Positions 49,401 through 57,800 of a DNA stretch of 64,000 nucleotides are shown piece by piece. Numbering within the stretch: the first letter of the stretch is position 1; every line of letters starts with the position of its first letter. The notes beneath the pieces were generated by a model that was given only the letters and a program-made list of their open reading frames with translations, did not search any database and was not told the DNA's origin. Source of the DNA: Dasypus novemcinctus. Lineage: Eukaryota; Chordata; Mammalia; Cingulata; Dasypodidae. The DNA lies in the NCBI RefSeq assembly GCF_030445035.2, contig NC_080676.1, positions 18,530,940 through 18,594,939 of the forward strand, read 5' to 3'. Position numbers and translations under genes: made by a program.

Positions 49401-51327
49401 ATCTGTCTCTTTTTGTTGCGTCATCTTGCTGCATCAGCTCTCTATGTGTGGCACCACTCCTGGGCGGGCTGCGCTTTTTTTGCGCGGGCGGCTCTCCTTA
49501 CGCTCCCCTGCGCGGACACACCCCTGCATGGCACGGCACTCCTTGCGCACAATCAGCACTGTGTGTGGGCTAGCTCCACTCGGGCCAGGAGGCCCCGGGT
49601 TCTAACCCTGGACCTCCTGAGTGGTAGCCGGACACTCTCAGTTGAGCCACATCTGCTTCCCCTTAGCCTTTATTTTGATGACTACACATAAAAGAAAGTG
49701 AATAAGACTGCAGGCCTCTGTCCCTAGGCCACCTTTGTTCTGGTGTCTGTGCCCACATTTGGGGTATCTGTGTTTGTAGAACGTGAAATGAGCCTTGGGT
49801 GGATGACGTGTTGTTTTGACTTTACTATTTCATACCCGAAAATACGATAGCTGTTCATCACAACATATTAATTTATTAATATAAATATAATAAATATTTA
49901 GGGAAACGGACTTTGGCCCAGTGGTTAGGGCGTCCGTCTACCATATGGGAGGTTCGTGGTTCAAACCCCGGGCCTCCTTGACCCGTATGGAGCTGGCCCA
50001 TGTGCAGTGCTGATGCGTGCAAGGAGTGCCGTGCCACGTAGGGGTGTCCCCCGCATAGGGGAGCCCCACGCGCAAGGAGTGCACCCTGTAAGGAGAGCCG
50101 CCCAGCGCTAAAGAAAGTGCAGCCTGCCGAGGAATGGTGCCGCCCATATTTCCCGTGCCGCTGACGACAACAGAAGCAGCAAAAAGACACAGAAAACAGA
50201 CAACTGGGGGAAGGGAGGGGAATTAAATAAATAAAAATAAATCTTTAAAAAAAATAAAAAAAAATAAAAAATATATAATAAATATTTAAATAATATAAAT
50301 AGCTGAAATATTTCGTTCTAATATCTGTTTGTGTAACAGTGAATCTTATCCTGCTGCCACCTTTATTGCCTATTCAGAACTTACAGGGGTGAAACCCTGG
50401 TTTTCCAATGAGTATCTTCATCCCTTGGGGAATGGGGCCTGTCAGAGCCTCCTTATATAGAGAGATTACTCCATAAATGTTTGCCAAATGAGTGTCTTTG
50501 ATCCTTAAAGTTAACCAAGAGTGTTTGGGATGGGCAAAATAGGGGTTGGCTCAGACGGTGCATAAAAGTACATTTGAACCGCCTCCTTGACTGTGCCATC
50601 ATCTCCATGTTAGAAGAGCATCTTGGGATGTGTGGGGCCAGGGGGTGGCGGTAAGGGGCAGGCATGGCCAGTCCTGCTCTAGCTACTCCTTTGCTCTGCC
50701 CACACCACCATCTGACCTCCTTCTGTCCACCTGCATTCATCAAGCAACCCCTGCCCTTGACTTAGACATGACTTCCTTGCGAAAGCCTTCTTTGACCCAT
50801 CAAAGTCTTGAACCCCTTTTCTGTATACTCAGAGCAGCCCCTACTTTCCTTCGCTGCCCCTATAACCATTTGTGATTTTGTCTATTGAGTTTTGACTTGC
50901 TGGTATCATTATTCTCCCTCCCCACCCCCATACCCACACGAAGACTATGTCCCTTGGTCACTGCGGACTCTCCAGAGCCTGGTACAGCATCTCGCATGTA
51001 GGAGTTGTGCACGAAATATTTGTTAATGAATGGAATCAGGGAAATGATTGTCCCTAAAATGTCCTTCATAGGTTCAACATGGAGGTCATTATTTTATAAA
51101 CGGAATGAGTACCTGTTTTTAAAGGTCAGTTATGTATACCTATAAAAGCATTAAACTGTTCTTAAGGTCTATTAACTGTAATTCATTTTTTTCCTTTTAG
51201 GTGGGGACCAGGGTTTACTGAACACGTTTTTTAGCAGCTGGTCAACAACAGATATCAGAAAACACCTGCCATTTATTTATAACCTAAGCAGCATTTCTAT
51301 ATACTCCTACCTCCCAGCATTTAAAGC
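34468..51327 (+). CDS. GYG1: Glycogenin-1, five 5' coding exons (3' part outside window)
   Basis: Glycogenin is the self-glucosylating primer of glycogen synthesis. A homodimer transfers glucose from UDP-glucose to its own tyrosine and builds a short alpha-1,4 chain that glycogen synthase extends in the cytosol. Coding parts are 34468-34474, 36829-36964, 38821-38995, 39278-39440 and 51201-51327, with GT-AG introns. Their 608 nt join without a frameshift into 202 codons plus 2 nt. Visible GT8 features are the N-terminal nucleotide-binding stretch [17 protein letters not shown] (residues 10-26), Lys86, the DxD metal site D102-A-D104 in FMDADTL, NSGVFVY (133-139), GGDQG (161-165) with Asp163, and acceptor Tyr195 in SISIYSYLP. 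No stops or damaged splice sites are seen. Exons for the rest of the catalytic domain and the C-terminal synthase-binding tail are not in the window. GYG2 is the only close alternative; the residue match to remembered GYG1 is near-identical. Confidence 0.97.
34475..36828 (+). other. GYG1: GYG1 intron 1
   Basis: The first 680 bases belong to the CpG island and the rest is mostly unique sequence. At about 36235-36420 an antisense L2-like relic shows the run GACCTCTCTGAGGAGGTG followed by a GAGCAGAGAC-like stretch. I saw no alternative first exon. Confidence 0.8.
36829..36964 (+). CDS. GYG1: GYG1 exon 2
   Basis: The exon encodes residues 3-48 (the D3 codon is split with exon 1): [19 protein letters not shown] and onward to ATPQVSDSM plus AG of Arg48. 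The acceptor is a T-rich tract ending TTAAG at 36828, and the donor is GTGAGA at 36965. It carries the first beta-strand and the UDP-glucose-binding loop of the GT8 fold. Length is 136 nt, so skipping it would shift the frame. Confidence 0.96.
36965..38820 (+). other. GYG1: GYG1 intron 2
   Basis: 1,856 bases of mostly unique AT-rich sequence with GT-AG ends. I recognise no young mobile element in it. Open frames here are short and unsupported. Confidence 0.85.
38821..38995 (+). CDS. GYG1: GYG1 exon 3
   Basis: The exon encodes residues 48-106, from [20 protein letters not shown] through Thr83 and Lys86 to FMDADTL, which holds the catalytic metal-binding DxD (Asp102, Asp104). The acceptor is a clean pyrimidine tract ending TTTTGACAG at 38820, and the donor is GTGAGT at 38996. 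Thr83 and Asp102, both sites I recall as altered in human GYG1 disease, are intact. Length is 175 nt. Confidence 0.97.
38996..39277 (+). other. GYG1: GYG1 intron 3
   Basis: A 282-base intron with GTGAGT donor and TTTGAATCAG acceptor. Retention would add in-frame codons and then a stop at 39161-39163, so a retained transcript would truncate the protein just after the DxD motif. Confidence 0.9.
39278..39440 (+). CDS. GYG1: GYG1 exon 4
   Basis: The exon encodes residues 107-160 plus the first base of Gly161: [18 protein letters not shown], then [17 protein letters not shown], ending SEQGSFD. The acceptor is TTTGAATCAG at 39277 and the donor GTATGT at 39441. Only 282 bases separate it from exon 3, the shortest intron of the gene here. 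The NSGVFVY motif contacts the sugar donor in GT8 enzymes (family knowledge). Confidence 0.97.
40960..41195 (+). repeat. hAT-type nonautonomous DNA transposon relic
   Basis: CAGTTGCTTTCAACTAGAGG, then ATCTGGAGACATTTTTGATT, CTACTGGCATCTGGTGCGTG and CTCAGGACAACCCCTCCC match a common mammalian MER-type hAT repeat whose exact name I am not sure of. Located in intron 4. Confidence 0.7.
42362..42790 (-). mobile_element. DAS-type SINE, antisense, in GYG1 intron 4
   Basis: TATAAAGATTTATTTTATCG at the left and the tRNA-like head ACTGGGCCAAATCCGCCGC at the right. The duplication CTATATGTC flanks it (42353-42361 and 42791-42799). A 164-codon plus-strand frame through it is SINE consensus, not a gene. 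Confidence 0.92.
43775..43865 (+). mobile_element. Short tRNA-like SINE monomer, sense
   Basis: GGGGAGCAGGTGTAACTCAG, then GAGGCCCTAGGTTCAATCCC (B box) and CTGGTACCTCCTG plus an A-tail. It forms an inverted pair with the next element. Confidence 0.8.
43892..43990 (-). mobile_element. Short tRNA-like SINE monomer, antisense
   Basis: A T-run, then AAAGGAGGTAGGTGCTGGGG, ATTGAATGTAGGACCTCATA and CTGAGCTATACCCACTCTGC, the reverse complement of the 43775 monomer with scattered changes. Confidence 0.8.
44565..44720 (-). repeat. L2/MIR-type relic, antisense
   Basis: ATTCATTCATTTAGCAAACA, then TTATTGAGGGCCTGCTGTGG and ACCAGAGCTAGGCATGTGAA, the reverse complement of an L2-like 3' end. Confidence 0.6.
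45630..45880 (+). repeat. L2-type relic
   Basis: GATGGTGAACCCTTTAAGAG and CTGGAATGTGTCTTACTTGT resemble the L2 stretch encoding the common 3' end. Ends approximate. Confidence 0.45.
47290..47960. repeat. Old L1-type relics in opposite orientations
   Basis: About 47290-47620 reads as antisense L1M-like 3' text (ACAGAGTTCCCATATACCAC). About 47660-47960 reads as sense L1M-like 3'UTR (GCAGTTACTTTCTGGTGGGG). Assignment is by recalled consensus only. Confidence 0.45.
47969..48140 (+). mobile_element. tRNA-like SINE, sense
   Basis: GGGGAATGAGTGTGGCTCAA, then CCCACATGGGAGGTCCCAGG, TTTGGTTCCTGGTGCCTCCT and an A-rich body with ATGAGCAGA repeats. Related to the second head of the composite SINE at 16865. 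Confidence 0.75.
48665..49264 (-). mobile_element. Old L1 3' region, antisense
   Basis: TTTTGAGAAAATTGCAGCTT, then TTTCACCAGTTTTACCTGTG, GAGATCCATTCAGATTGTTG and GGGCTGTTTCCTGCTTGGGG are the reverse complement of an L1M-type ORF2 end and 3'UTR. An adjacent related relic occupies about 48200-48560. Confidence 0.75.
49280..49660 (-). mobile_element. DAS-type SINE, antisense, with perfect 15-bp duplication
   Basis: Poly-T and AAGTTTTATATCTTTCCCTC at the left and TTGAGCCACATCTGCTTCCC at the right. CCTTAGCCTTTATTT flanks it (49265-49279, 49661-49675). Confidence 0.95.
49901..50272 (+). mobile_element. DAS-type SINE, sense, with perfect 16-bp duplication
   Basis: GGGAAACGGACTTTGGCCCA head, B box GGTTCAAACCCC and an ATAAATCTTT tail with A-rich extension. 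ATATAATAAATATTTA flanks it (49885-49900, 50273-50288). It sits 240 bases from the antisense copy at 49280-49660. Confidence 0.95.
50720..51045 (+). repeat. L2-type relic next to exon 5
   Basis: CTTCCTTGCGAAAGCCTTCT, then CGAAGACTATGTCCCTTGGT and AATATTTGTTAATGAATGGA match an L2 3' end. It stops about 155 bases before the exon 5 acceptor. Confidence 0.6.
51201..51327 (+). CDS. GYG1: GYG1 exon 5, with the autoglucosylation tyrosine
   Basis: The exon encodes residues 161-202 plus two bases (GC) of codon 203: [42 protein letters not shown]. Tyr195 is the acceptor for the first glucose, and Asp163/Gln164 of GGDQG are active-site residues. The acceptor is a long T-rich tract ending CCTTTTAG at 51200, and the donor is GTAAGT at 51328. 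Codon 203 begins GC, so residue 203 should be Ala whatever base exon 6 supplies; I recall Val in human. This is the last coding exon in the window. Confidence 0.96.
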
Positions 51328-51595
51328 GTAAGTGCAAACGGCTTAACTGTCGTTGGGAATGGGGAGCGTAGGGGAGTGGGGCGTAAGACTTTGGGGGTGC
51401 CTCCCTGTCGTTCTGAGGAAGATAACTGTGGGCACTCTCAGGGAAGGTCTCTCCTTTGGAAGCCATGGGGAGAGGTATCGAAGATACCGATTGTTTTATG
51501 CTTGGGGTAGCCAGGAGGGTGCTTAGGTGCCTTATGGGACAAGATTTCCACCAGCTGATGGGGTGCCTGGTCCTCTGGTAAATCGTTCATGAATC

Positions 51596-51775
51596 GTGGT
51601 CAAGAACAGGGACTGTGGGAGCCAACCAACCAGAGTGCAAACCCAGCCCCTGCCTCATAATGGCTGCGTTCCCAGGGAAGGGACCTGCCTCGCTGATCTT
51701 CAGTTCTGTCACCTGTAAAATGCGGGTGCAGACAGCTCCCTCCGTGGTGCTTGTGAGGGTGGTTAGCAAGATGCT
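51596..51775 (+). repeat. MIR relic, first of two in tandem
   Basis: AAGAACAGGGACTGTGGGAG, then GTCACCTGTAAAATGCGGGT and GCTTGTGAGGGTGGTTAG follow the MIR order. Confidence 0.65.
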
Positions 51776-51990
51776 GCCAGCAGTGTGATGTGGCAGGTTG
51801 GGGGGCTCTGGAGCTGAACTACCTGGGTTCAAATCCTGGAAGAGCCACTCACTGGGTGGGTGACGTTGGGCACGTGACTCAGCTTCTCTCTGTCCCGTGT
51901 CCTCAAGGGTTGTTGAGGATTAAAGGGAGGTAACCGTGCAGAGGGCTTGGAAGAGAGCCACTACTATTAGTGGTCAGCAATTGCTAGGTC
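51776..51990 (+). repeat. MIR relic, second of two in tandem
   Basis: GAACTACCTGGGTTCAAATC, GCCACTCACTGGGTGGGTGA and GGGTTGTTGAGGATTAAAGG follow MIR from tRNA-like head to 3' half. A clear copy. Confidence 0.75.
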
Positions 51991-52254
51991 ATTAGTCCTT
52001 TTTATTTATTTTTTTATCATAAATACAAAAGCATTTCTAAAAATATTTTATTTTGACAGAATTTCAGTAATTGAAAGGAAATAGATTTTTAACATCTTAG
52101 AGATAAATATCCCAAAGCCATTTCCACCTTATTTTATATATATACATCTTGAACATAAATAAATCTATTTGAACGATGGCCTTTTCAGGTTCTAAATTCA
52201 CTTTTATATTTTATTTCTCTCTTAGGTGTTTTTAGTCCTTTTTAATTTGGCGAG

Positions 52255-52450
52255 GCAGGATAGCATTAAGAGGAGATTGGGAAGCCAGAAGGTGGGCACG
52301 CGTCCTCACTCTGTCATTTACCTGCTTTTTAGACAAGCTCCTTAATTGCTCATTGCCTCAATTCTCTATGTAAAATGAGGAGGAAAATAGCACCCACCTC
52401 CTAGGCTCATCAGGAGACTGGACATACGCCTAAGGGCGCAGTGGACGTTT
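52255..52450 (+). repeat. MIR relic
   Basis: CTCACTCTGTCATTTACCTG, then CTATGTAAAATGAGGAGGAA and CTCCTAGGCTCATCAGGAGA match MIR. Confidence 0.6.
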
Positions 52451-55400
52451 GTGGCCATCTTTGGCACTGTGCTTGTTTGGTGCTGACCCGGTGCAGTTCT
52501 TATACGGCCAGTGCAGCCTGTTGCCTTGTTTGTTCCACTGCAAGGGCTTAGACCCTGTTCTTTAGCCTCTGACTCATGTGTGGTGATCCAAGATGATGAT
52601 TCAGGCTTCTTGAACCAGGGCCTAGCTGTCAGGTTGATCGCGAGACACAGCCGTGAGCAGCACGCTCTTCTTAGAACAGGGCTCTGCATTCCCAGTCCCC
52701 ATCCCACAAGGACATTCCTGAGAAGCAGAAAACAAAGGGCCTTTTACTCCTCATATTCCATCATCCACAGTCCTCCCTATAAGTCTTGCTCCACAATAAT
52801 GAGTATGTCTGGCTTTTTGTGGCAAAAATGTTTCTTCTTCTCTTCTGGGCGTACTCTGTCAACATACCCTCGATAAGAGTTACGGACACCTTGTATTCTT
52901 GCCTCCCTAATGATCCTCTTGGCTAACACGCATTCCAGCCTCTTCATTCTCTTCCCTCTTTATGATGAGACAGGCCAATCGTGGTCCGAGTACAGCTGAG
53001 GGACAGGACTCACTCTCGAGGGACGGAGGCAGGGGAAGCGTTGTGTTCACCTCTGTCCCCAGCCTTGTCAAGTACAAGCCTGCCTTGCTTGGAAATGTGA
53101 GCCTGGGTTTTTCAGTCCTTATTGCCTCATAACTAACCCTGCCAATTTCAACAGTGCCCGCAAACCTTGATAGCTTGAACCCTTGAGTGGAATTTGTCTG
53201 TTATAGGGCAGCGAGTAATAATTTTGTATGTTTAATTGACTCGGTTTATCCCACCAAATAAAAAGGTGAGAGTGGGAAAGAGAAATAAACTTTATTAATT
53301 GTAGTCATTCTGCCCATTATTCCACTCAGTTCTGCACAGTGAGCACATTTCCTGGAGTGAACGCGTTGGGAAGACGTGAAACCTATTAAACTGTTTGCTC
53401 TCAGTTTCCAAACAGGGTGAATCTGGTCTTTAGAGTTTAATGTTTTTCATACAGTATGAACCCCCGCACCTCCACCCCACAGCCAGGAAACTATTTCCCC
53501 TAGTGCTCAGTGTGATTCCATCTGAATGTTATCTCACTAGCCAACATGACACAACAAATCAGAGTAAGAAGGGGTTCCACTTTACCTTGCAGGCATTTGC
53601 ATAGAGGCGGCTTGCGTCTGTCCTGTTGTAACGCAGAAGATCCAGAAGCCCGTGGAGCAAAGTTAGGGTTTTTTTTTAGAAGATAGACTTACTAGCTGGA
53701 ACTTTGGCTTCCTTTCTCAGGGACCCAGATGTTTTTATATCCTTTAAATGAGTTTCCCAGAAAAACAGTTTGAGATCTAAATTACCAAAATGGTTAGGAT
53801 GGTTTCTTCTTCCTGACTCAAGGAGCAAGTGCTAATTTTGGAAATCTCCTTGGGCTATTGCCATCGCCGTAGAGCATACGATGCACCAGGGAAGTTGAGA
53901 GCAGCTCTGTCCGTCAGCCTGACGTCAGCTGGCCCCTGGACTGGCAAGAGTTAATGCTGCCTCTGTGTAGTTGCCCCTTGGGGGAATCAGCTCTCCAAAG
54001 TGAGACCTTGTCTCACCCTATTGCCGCCTATTTAGGAGTGTTGAAACCAGATCAACAAACTCATTTTCCTTTACCTTTGCCCGAAATGTTTTTGTTTTTC
54101 TTGCAGAGACTTATCTCCAGAGACATTTTCCCTTACATTTTCTTACTTTTGGGGGAGCAAAAAAGGCAGATCGTTTCATTTCTTTTTTTGTCGTTGATGT
54201 AAAATTGTGGTCTGACTCTCTTGGGCTGCAGTGGCCTTATTAGGAGCAGTGGGGCTGCCACAGCTACTCCGCAAGGACCCCTGTGGATCTCTAAGAGCTC
54301 AGCAGGAACTGGAAGCGCCACGTTGGGCTTAAAATAACAGTGGTGCGGTCTGCAGGTCCTAGTGGCTCTGTGGTGTACTGGCCGTTGCTGGACAGTGTAG
54401 CTGGTGGCAGGTGGTGTAGGGGACCTTGGAGTGGTTCAGATCAAAGTGGGCTTCCTGGAAGAAGTCAAGAGTTTGTCTCCTCAACTCCAAACAGCCATGT
54501 TCTCTGAGGTCACAAAGGCAATATTTAGACTCAGGTACCCAGAATCTTAGATCCTTGGATATATTAGAACAGGGTAGGAAGTTTCAGGTAAAGGATGGCC
54601 TAATGTTAATCAAACTTAACATGAATTTGAGTTACGCAGTAGCGTACACAGTGCCCTTTTCTGCTTACCATTTGAACTGAACAAAACATTAAGGAAACAC
54701 TCAATAGTTTACCCTTTGACTGAATACTCAAACATAGCATCTATAAAACAAAATTATTAGTATTTTCTGTAATAGAAGATATTCTTTAACATAGCCTAAT
54801 TTGAGAACTAAAGTGCTTGTATGTATATATTGGGGGAAACAAGTGCATAAAGGCATTTCTTAATGAAATAGTATTTCTGAAATTGCCTAGCATAATGATT
54901 CGGAAGTGGTAAGCTTTTAATGACTATTTGTTTCCTTCAAATTTCCTCCATCTGGAGGGCCTATTTTATCCATATAGCAAAGCATTTGGTGTGGGCGCAG
55001 TGCTCTGTTGTCTCTTTTGCTTAGGCAAAATCCCATTAGATTGGATTTTTAAAAATCAGCCATTTAGTTCTCACTTTAGCTTTCTATTATACATCCGTTG
55101 ACTAAAAGCTGTTTATGTCACATCATTCTATATTAGACAGGAGTTAAGCAAAGGTAAAAATAATCTTCTGGTATTACTTCAATCTGCTATACAGATTAGT
55201 GGGTTAAATTGATAAAACTACAAAGCCAAATTTACCACATATTTCCCAAATAAATTTTTTCATTTGAGTTTAGATGTGACTCCAGTCATCTAGTGAGAAT
55301 TAAAAGGTCTCTTTACATTTGTTTAAAGCTTTAATGTTTTTTCTGAGGACATTCACATCCCTTGTTCTTTTACATGAATTTGGCTCTTATCAAGCCTCTT

Positions 55401-56437
55401 TAAAAATCAGTTTTCCTCCAAAATGGGGCATTGGACCCTTGGTGTCTAAAGTCTATTGTTGTGTGTTTCTGATTGGGTTTTCCTTGGTCCCTGAGACCCC
55501 TCTGGCCCTCACCACTGAAGCCATGGCCTTCCTGTTGCCATTTCTTTTTCAACTCCTACACCTTTCCCCCGAACCCTGAGGCCACTGTAGTTTGGGTCCC
55601 TGCTATTTTTCCCTGCCGTTTGTTGGTTCTCTCGCTGATTCAGTCCTTTGGCCCAGGAGCAGGTGCAGTGGGCCCCAGCGATGAATGAGGCGCCTCTGCT
55701 GTCAGGAAGCTCAGAATCTAGTCGGTTTAGCAATTGCTCAGGTGTCCAGAGTTTCCTATATGACACATGACACCGCCCGCCGTGGTTTGAGAAGAAGCAA
55801 GCGGTGGTTGCACAGACATCCTGTTCCTCCTTTCTGGGCCGTGAGTGACGCCTGCTAGGAGCGGGTGTCCATTTCGCAGGATGGCCGTCTGGTTATCCTG
55901 ACCTCATGTCGCAATGGGTTACCTCTATCGCATGCCCTGTCCTCGGGTCTTCCCGCTGCCTATTCTGTCACCTGTGGACAAGCTTCCACACCAGACCCAG
56001 CCCAGCCTCTCGAGGCTGCTCTGACAACATGCAGTGAGAGCTCGGGGGCAGAAGCCTGGAGGAGAGATGCCACCACAGCAGGAGAGGGGGCTCATGGGAG
56101 GTGACGAGCGCTGAGAAGGAGTGGAAGGCGCAGAGGCTTCAAACTGGTAGCACCGTATTTGCCCCACGAGTATGTTTTGTTTTCCCTACATGGAATTTCC
56201 TCCTTCCCTCCCTCCCTTCCTTCTCAGTTGTCAATATTTGAAAATTAGGGAATTGCATAAATGATTTTCAGCTTCCTTTGAAAAGTCACATTTTTGGTGG
56301 AATGTGGGACAATGATGTCAAGAAAGACTGACCTTTTAAAGGTTTGGGGCCTGTGAAACCGGAATAATGGAGTTGTCATTTACTGAGATGGGAATGATTC
56401 TGGGTGAAGCATATTGATGTCAGAGATATAGTGAATG

Positions 56438-57069
56438 ATAATGTGATAGCCAGGTCCTGAGCCTCAACAGACTCCAGCACCTACAATCTGATTTATTGGA
56501 CTTACCACACTCAGCTAAGATGGAGTTGAAGAAGGACAATCACCACACCATGGAGCCTAGAGTGATTACAACTGAAAATGGGAGGATGGCAGCCAGCATC
56601 CATGTGGAATCTGAGCCTCCTCTTGACATAGAGGTGCAATGGACACAACCAATCCAATGTCCACATAGAAGAGGTGGCATTGGATTGGGAAAAGTGGACA
56701 TGGTGGACGATGGGTATGGGGAAGGGCAGGAAGAGATGAGAGGTGGGGGCGTATTTGGGACGTGGAGCTGCCCTGGATGGCGCCTCGGGGGTGATCACCG
56801 GACATTGTAAATCCTCACAGGGCCCACTGGATGGAATGGGGGAGAGTATGGGCCATGATGTGGACCATTGACTATGAGGTGCAGAGGTACCCAAAGATGT
56901 ACTTACCAAATCCAATGGATGTGTCATGATGATGGGAACGAGTGTTGTTGGGGGGGGGAGAGGTGGGGTGGGGGGCTGGGGTTGAATGGGACCTCACATA
57001 TATATTTTTAATGTAATATTATTACAAAGTCAATAAAATAAAATAAAATAAAACAGAAAAAAAAAAAAA
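56438..57069 (+). mobile_element. 5'-truncated L1 3'UTR, recent insertion in intron 5
   Basis: Only 632 bases of L1 3'UTR are present, ending CAATAAAATAAAATAAAATA plus A-tail. A G-rich run (GTTGTTGGGGGGGGGAGAGG) precedes the end, as in many L1 3'UTRs. A perfect 16-bp duplication AGAGATATAGTGAATG flanks it (56422-56437, 57070-57085). A 138-codon minus-strand frame in it is not a gene. Confidence 0.9.
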
Positions 57070-57229
57070 AGAGATATAGTGAATGCATTAAGTTTTGGAT
57101 GCGTATCGTACATCCGAGTGAAAACGTGGAATAGATAAGTAGATATAAAAGCCGGGTGTTCAGGAGAGAGGCCTGCATGAGACATAACTATGGAGTTATC
57201 AACCTGTAAATGGTATTTGTAGCCATGAG

Positions 57230-57800
57230 ACCAGGTGATGTAACCAAGTGTAACCAAGGGAATGAATATAAGATAGAAAAGTCTTGAAGACTGAGCCCTG
57301 AGGCAGGGAAAGGAGGAGGAACCAGCACAGGAGACTGAAAACAGCGCAGCAAGAGGAAATCCAGGATGTGTGGTATTATGGGAGCCAAGCAGAGAAGGTG
57401 TTTCAAGGAGGAAGGAAGGGCCATCGGTTTCATATGCTGTGATAGGTCAGCCACGAGGATGACTGCAAATTGGCGCTGGATCTAGGATGTGGAAGTCACT
57501 GGTGACTCTGGCAAGAGTACATCTAGGGGAGGGATGGAGGAGAAAGCCTCATTGAAGTGAGGCCAAGAGAAGAGCGGAGGAGGAGGAGTGGAGACAGTGA
57601 ATACGAGCAACTCTTCCTAGGCATTTTGCTTTAGAGGGGAGCAGAGATATGGGCTGGTAGCTGGGTTGGGGATATAGGATCAAGGGAAGGCAGGGGCGGT
57701 GGCTTTTGTAAAGAAGGGAGACGTTATAGTGTTTATATAGTGATGGGAATGATCCAGGAGAGAGAGAGGACTAATGATAGAGTGAAAGCCCGCTAGAGTG
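57230..57800. repeat. Ancient interspersed repeat, unnamed
   Basis: Text such as GGTCAGCCACGAGGATGACT, CACTGGTGACTCTGGCAAGA and GTGATGGGAATGATCCAGGA is familiar from a dispersed mammalian repeat, but I cannot name the family with confidence. Confidence 0.4.

Larger units (their letters stand above)
39441..51200 (+). other. GYG1: GYG1 intron 4, 11.8 kb, repeat-rich
   Basis: The donor is GTATGT at 39441 and the acceptor CCTTTTAG at 51200. It contains a hAT-type DNA transposon relic, at least three roughly 400-bp SINEs, three short tRNA-like SINEs, several L1 3' ends in both orientations and L2 relics, each listed separately. About 39441-40955, 41210-42350, 42800-43770 and 45880-47280 show nothing recognisable and look like unique intron sequence. 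Confidence 0.9.

Noticed and set aside
56496-56927. Overlapping frames of 104 and 138 codons at an intronic site
   Set aside because: They lie wholly inside the L1 3'UTR insertion bounded by a 16-bp duplication.
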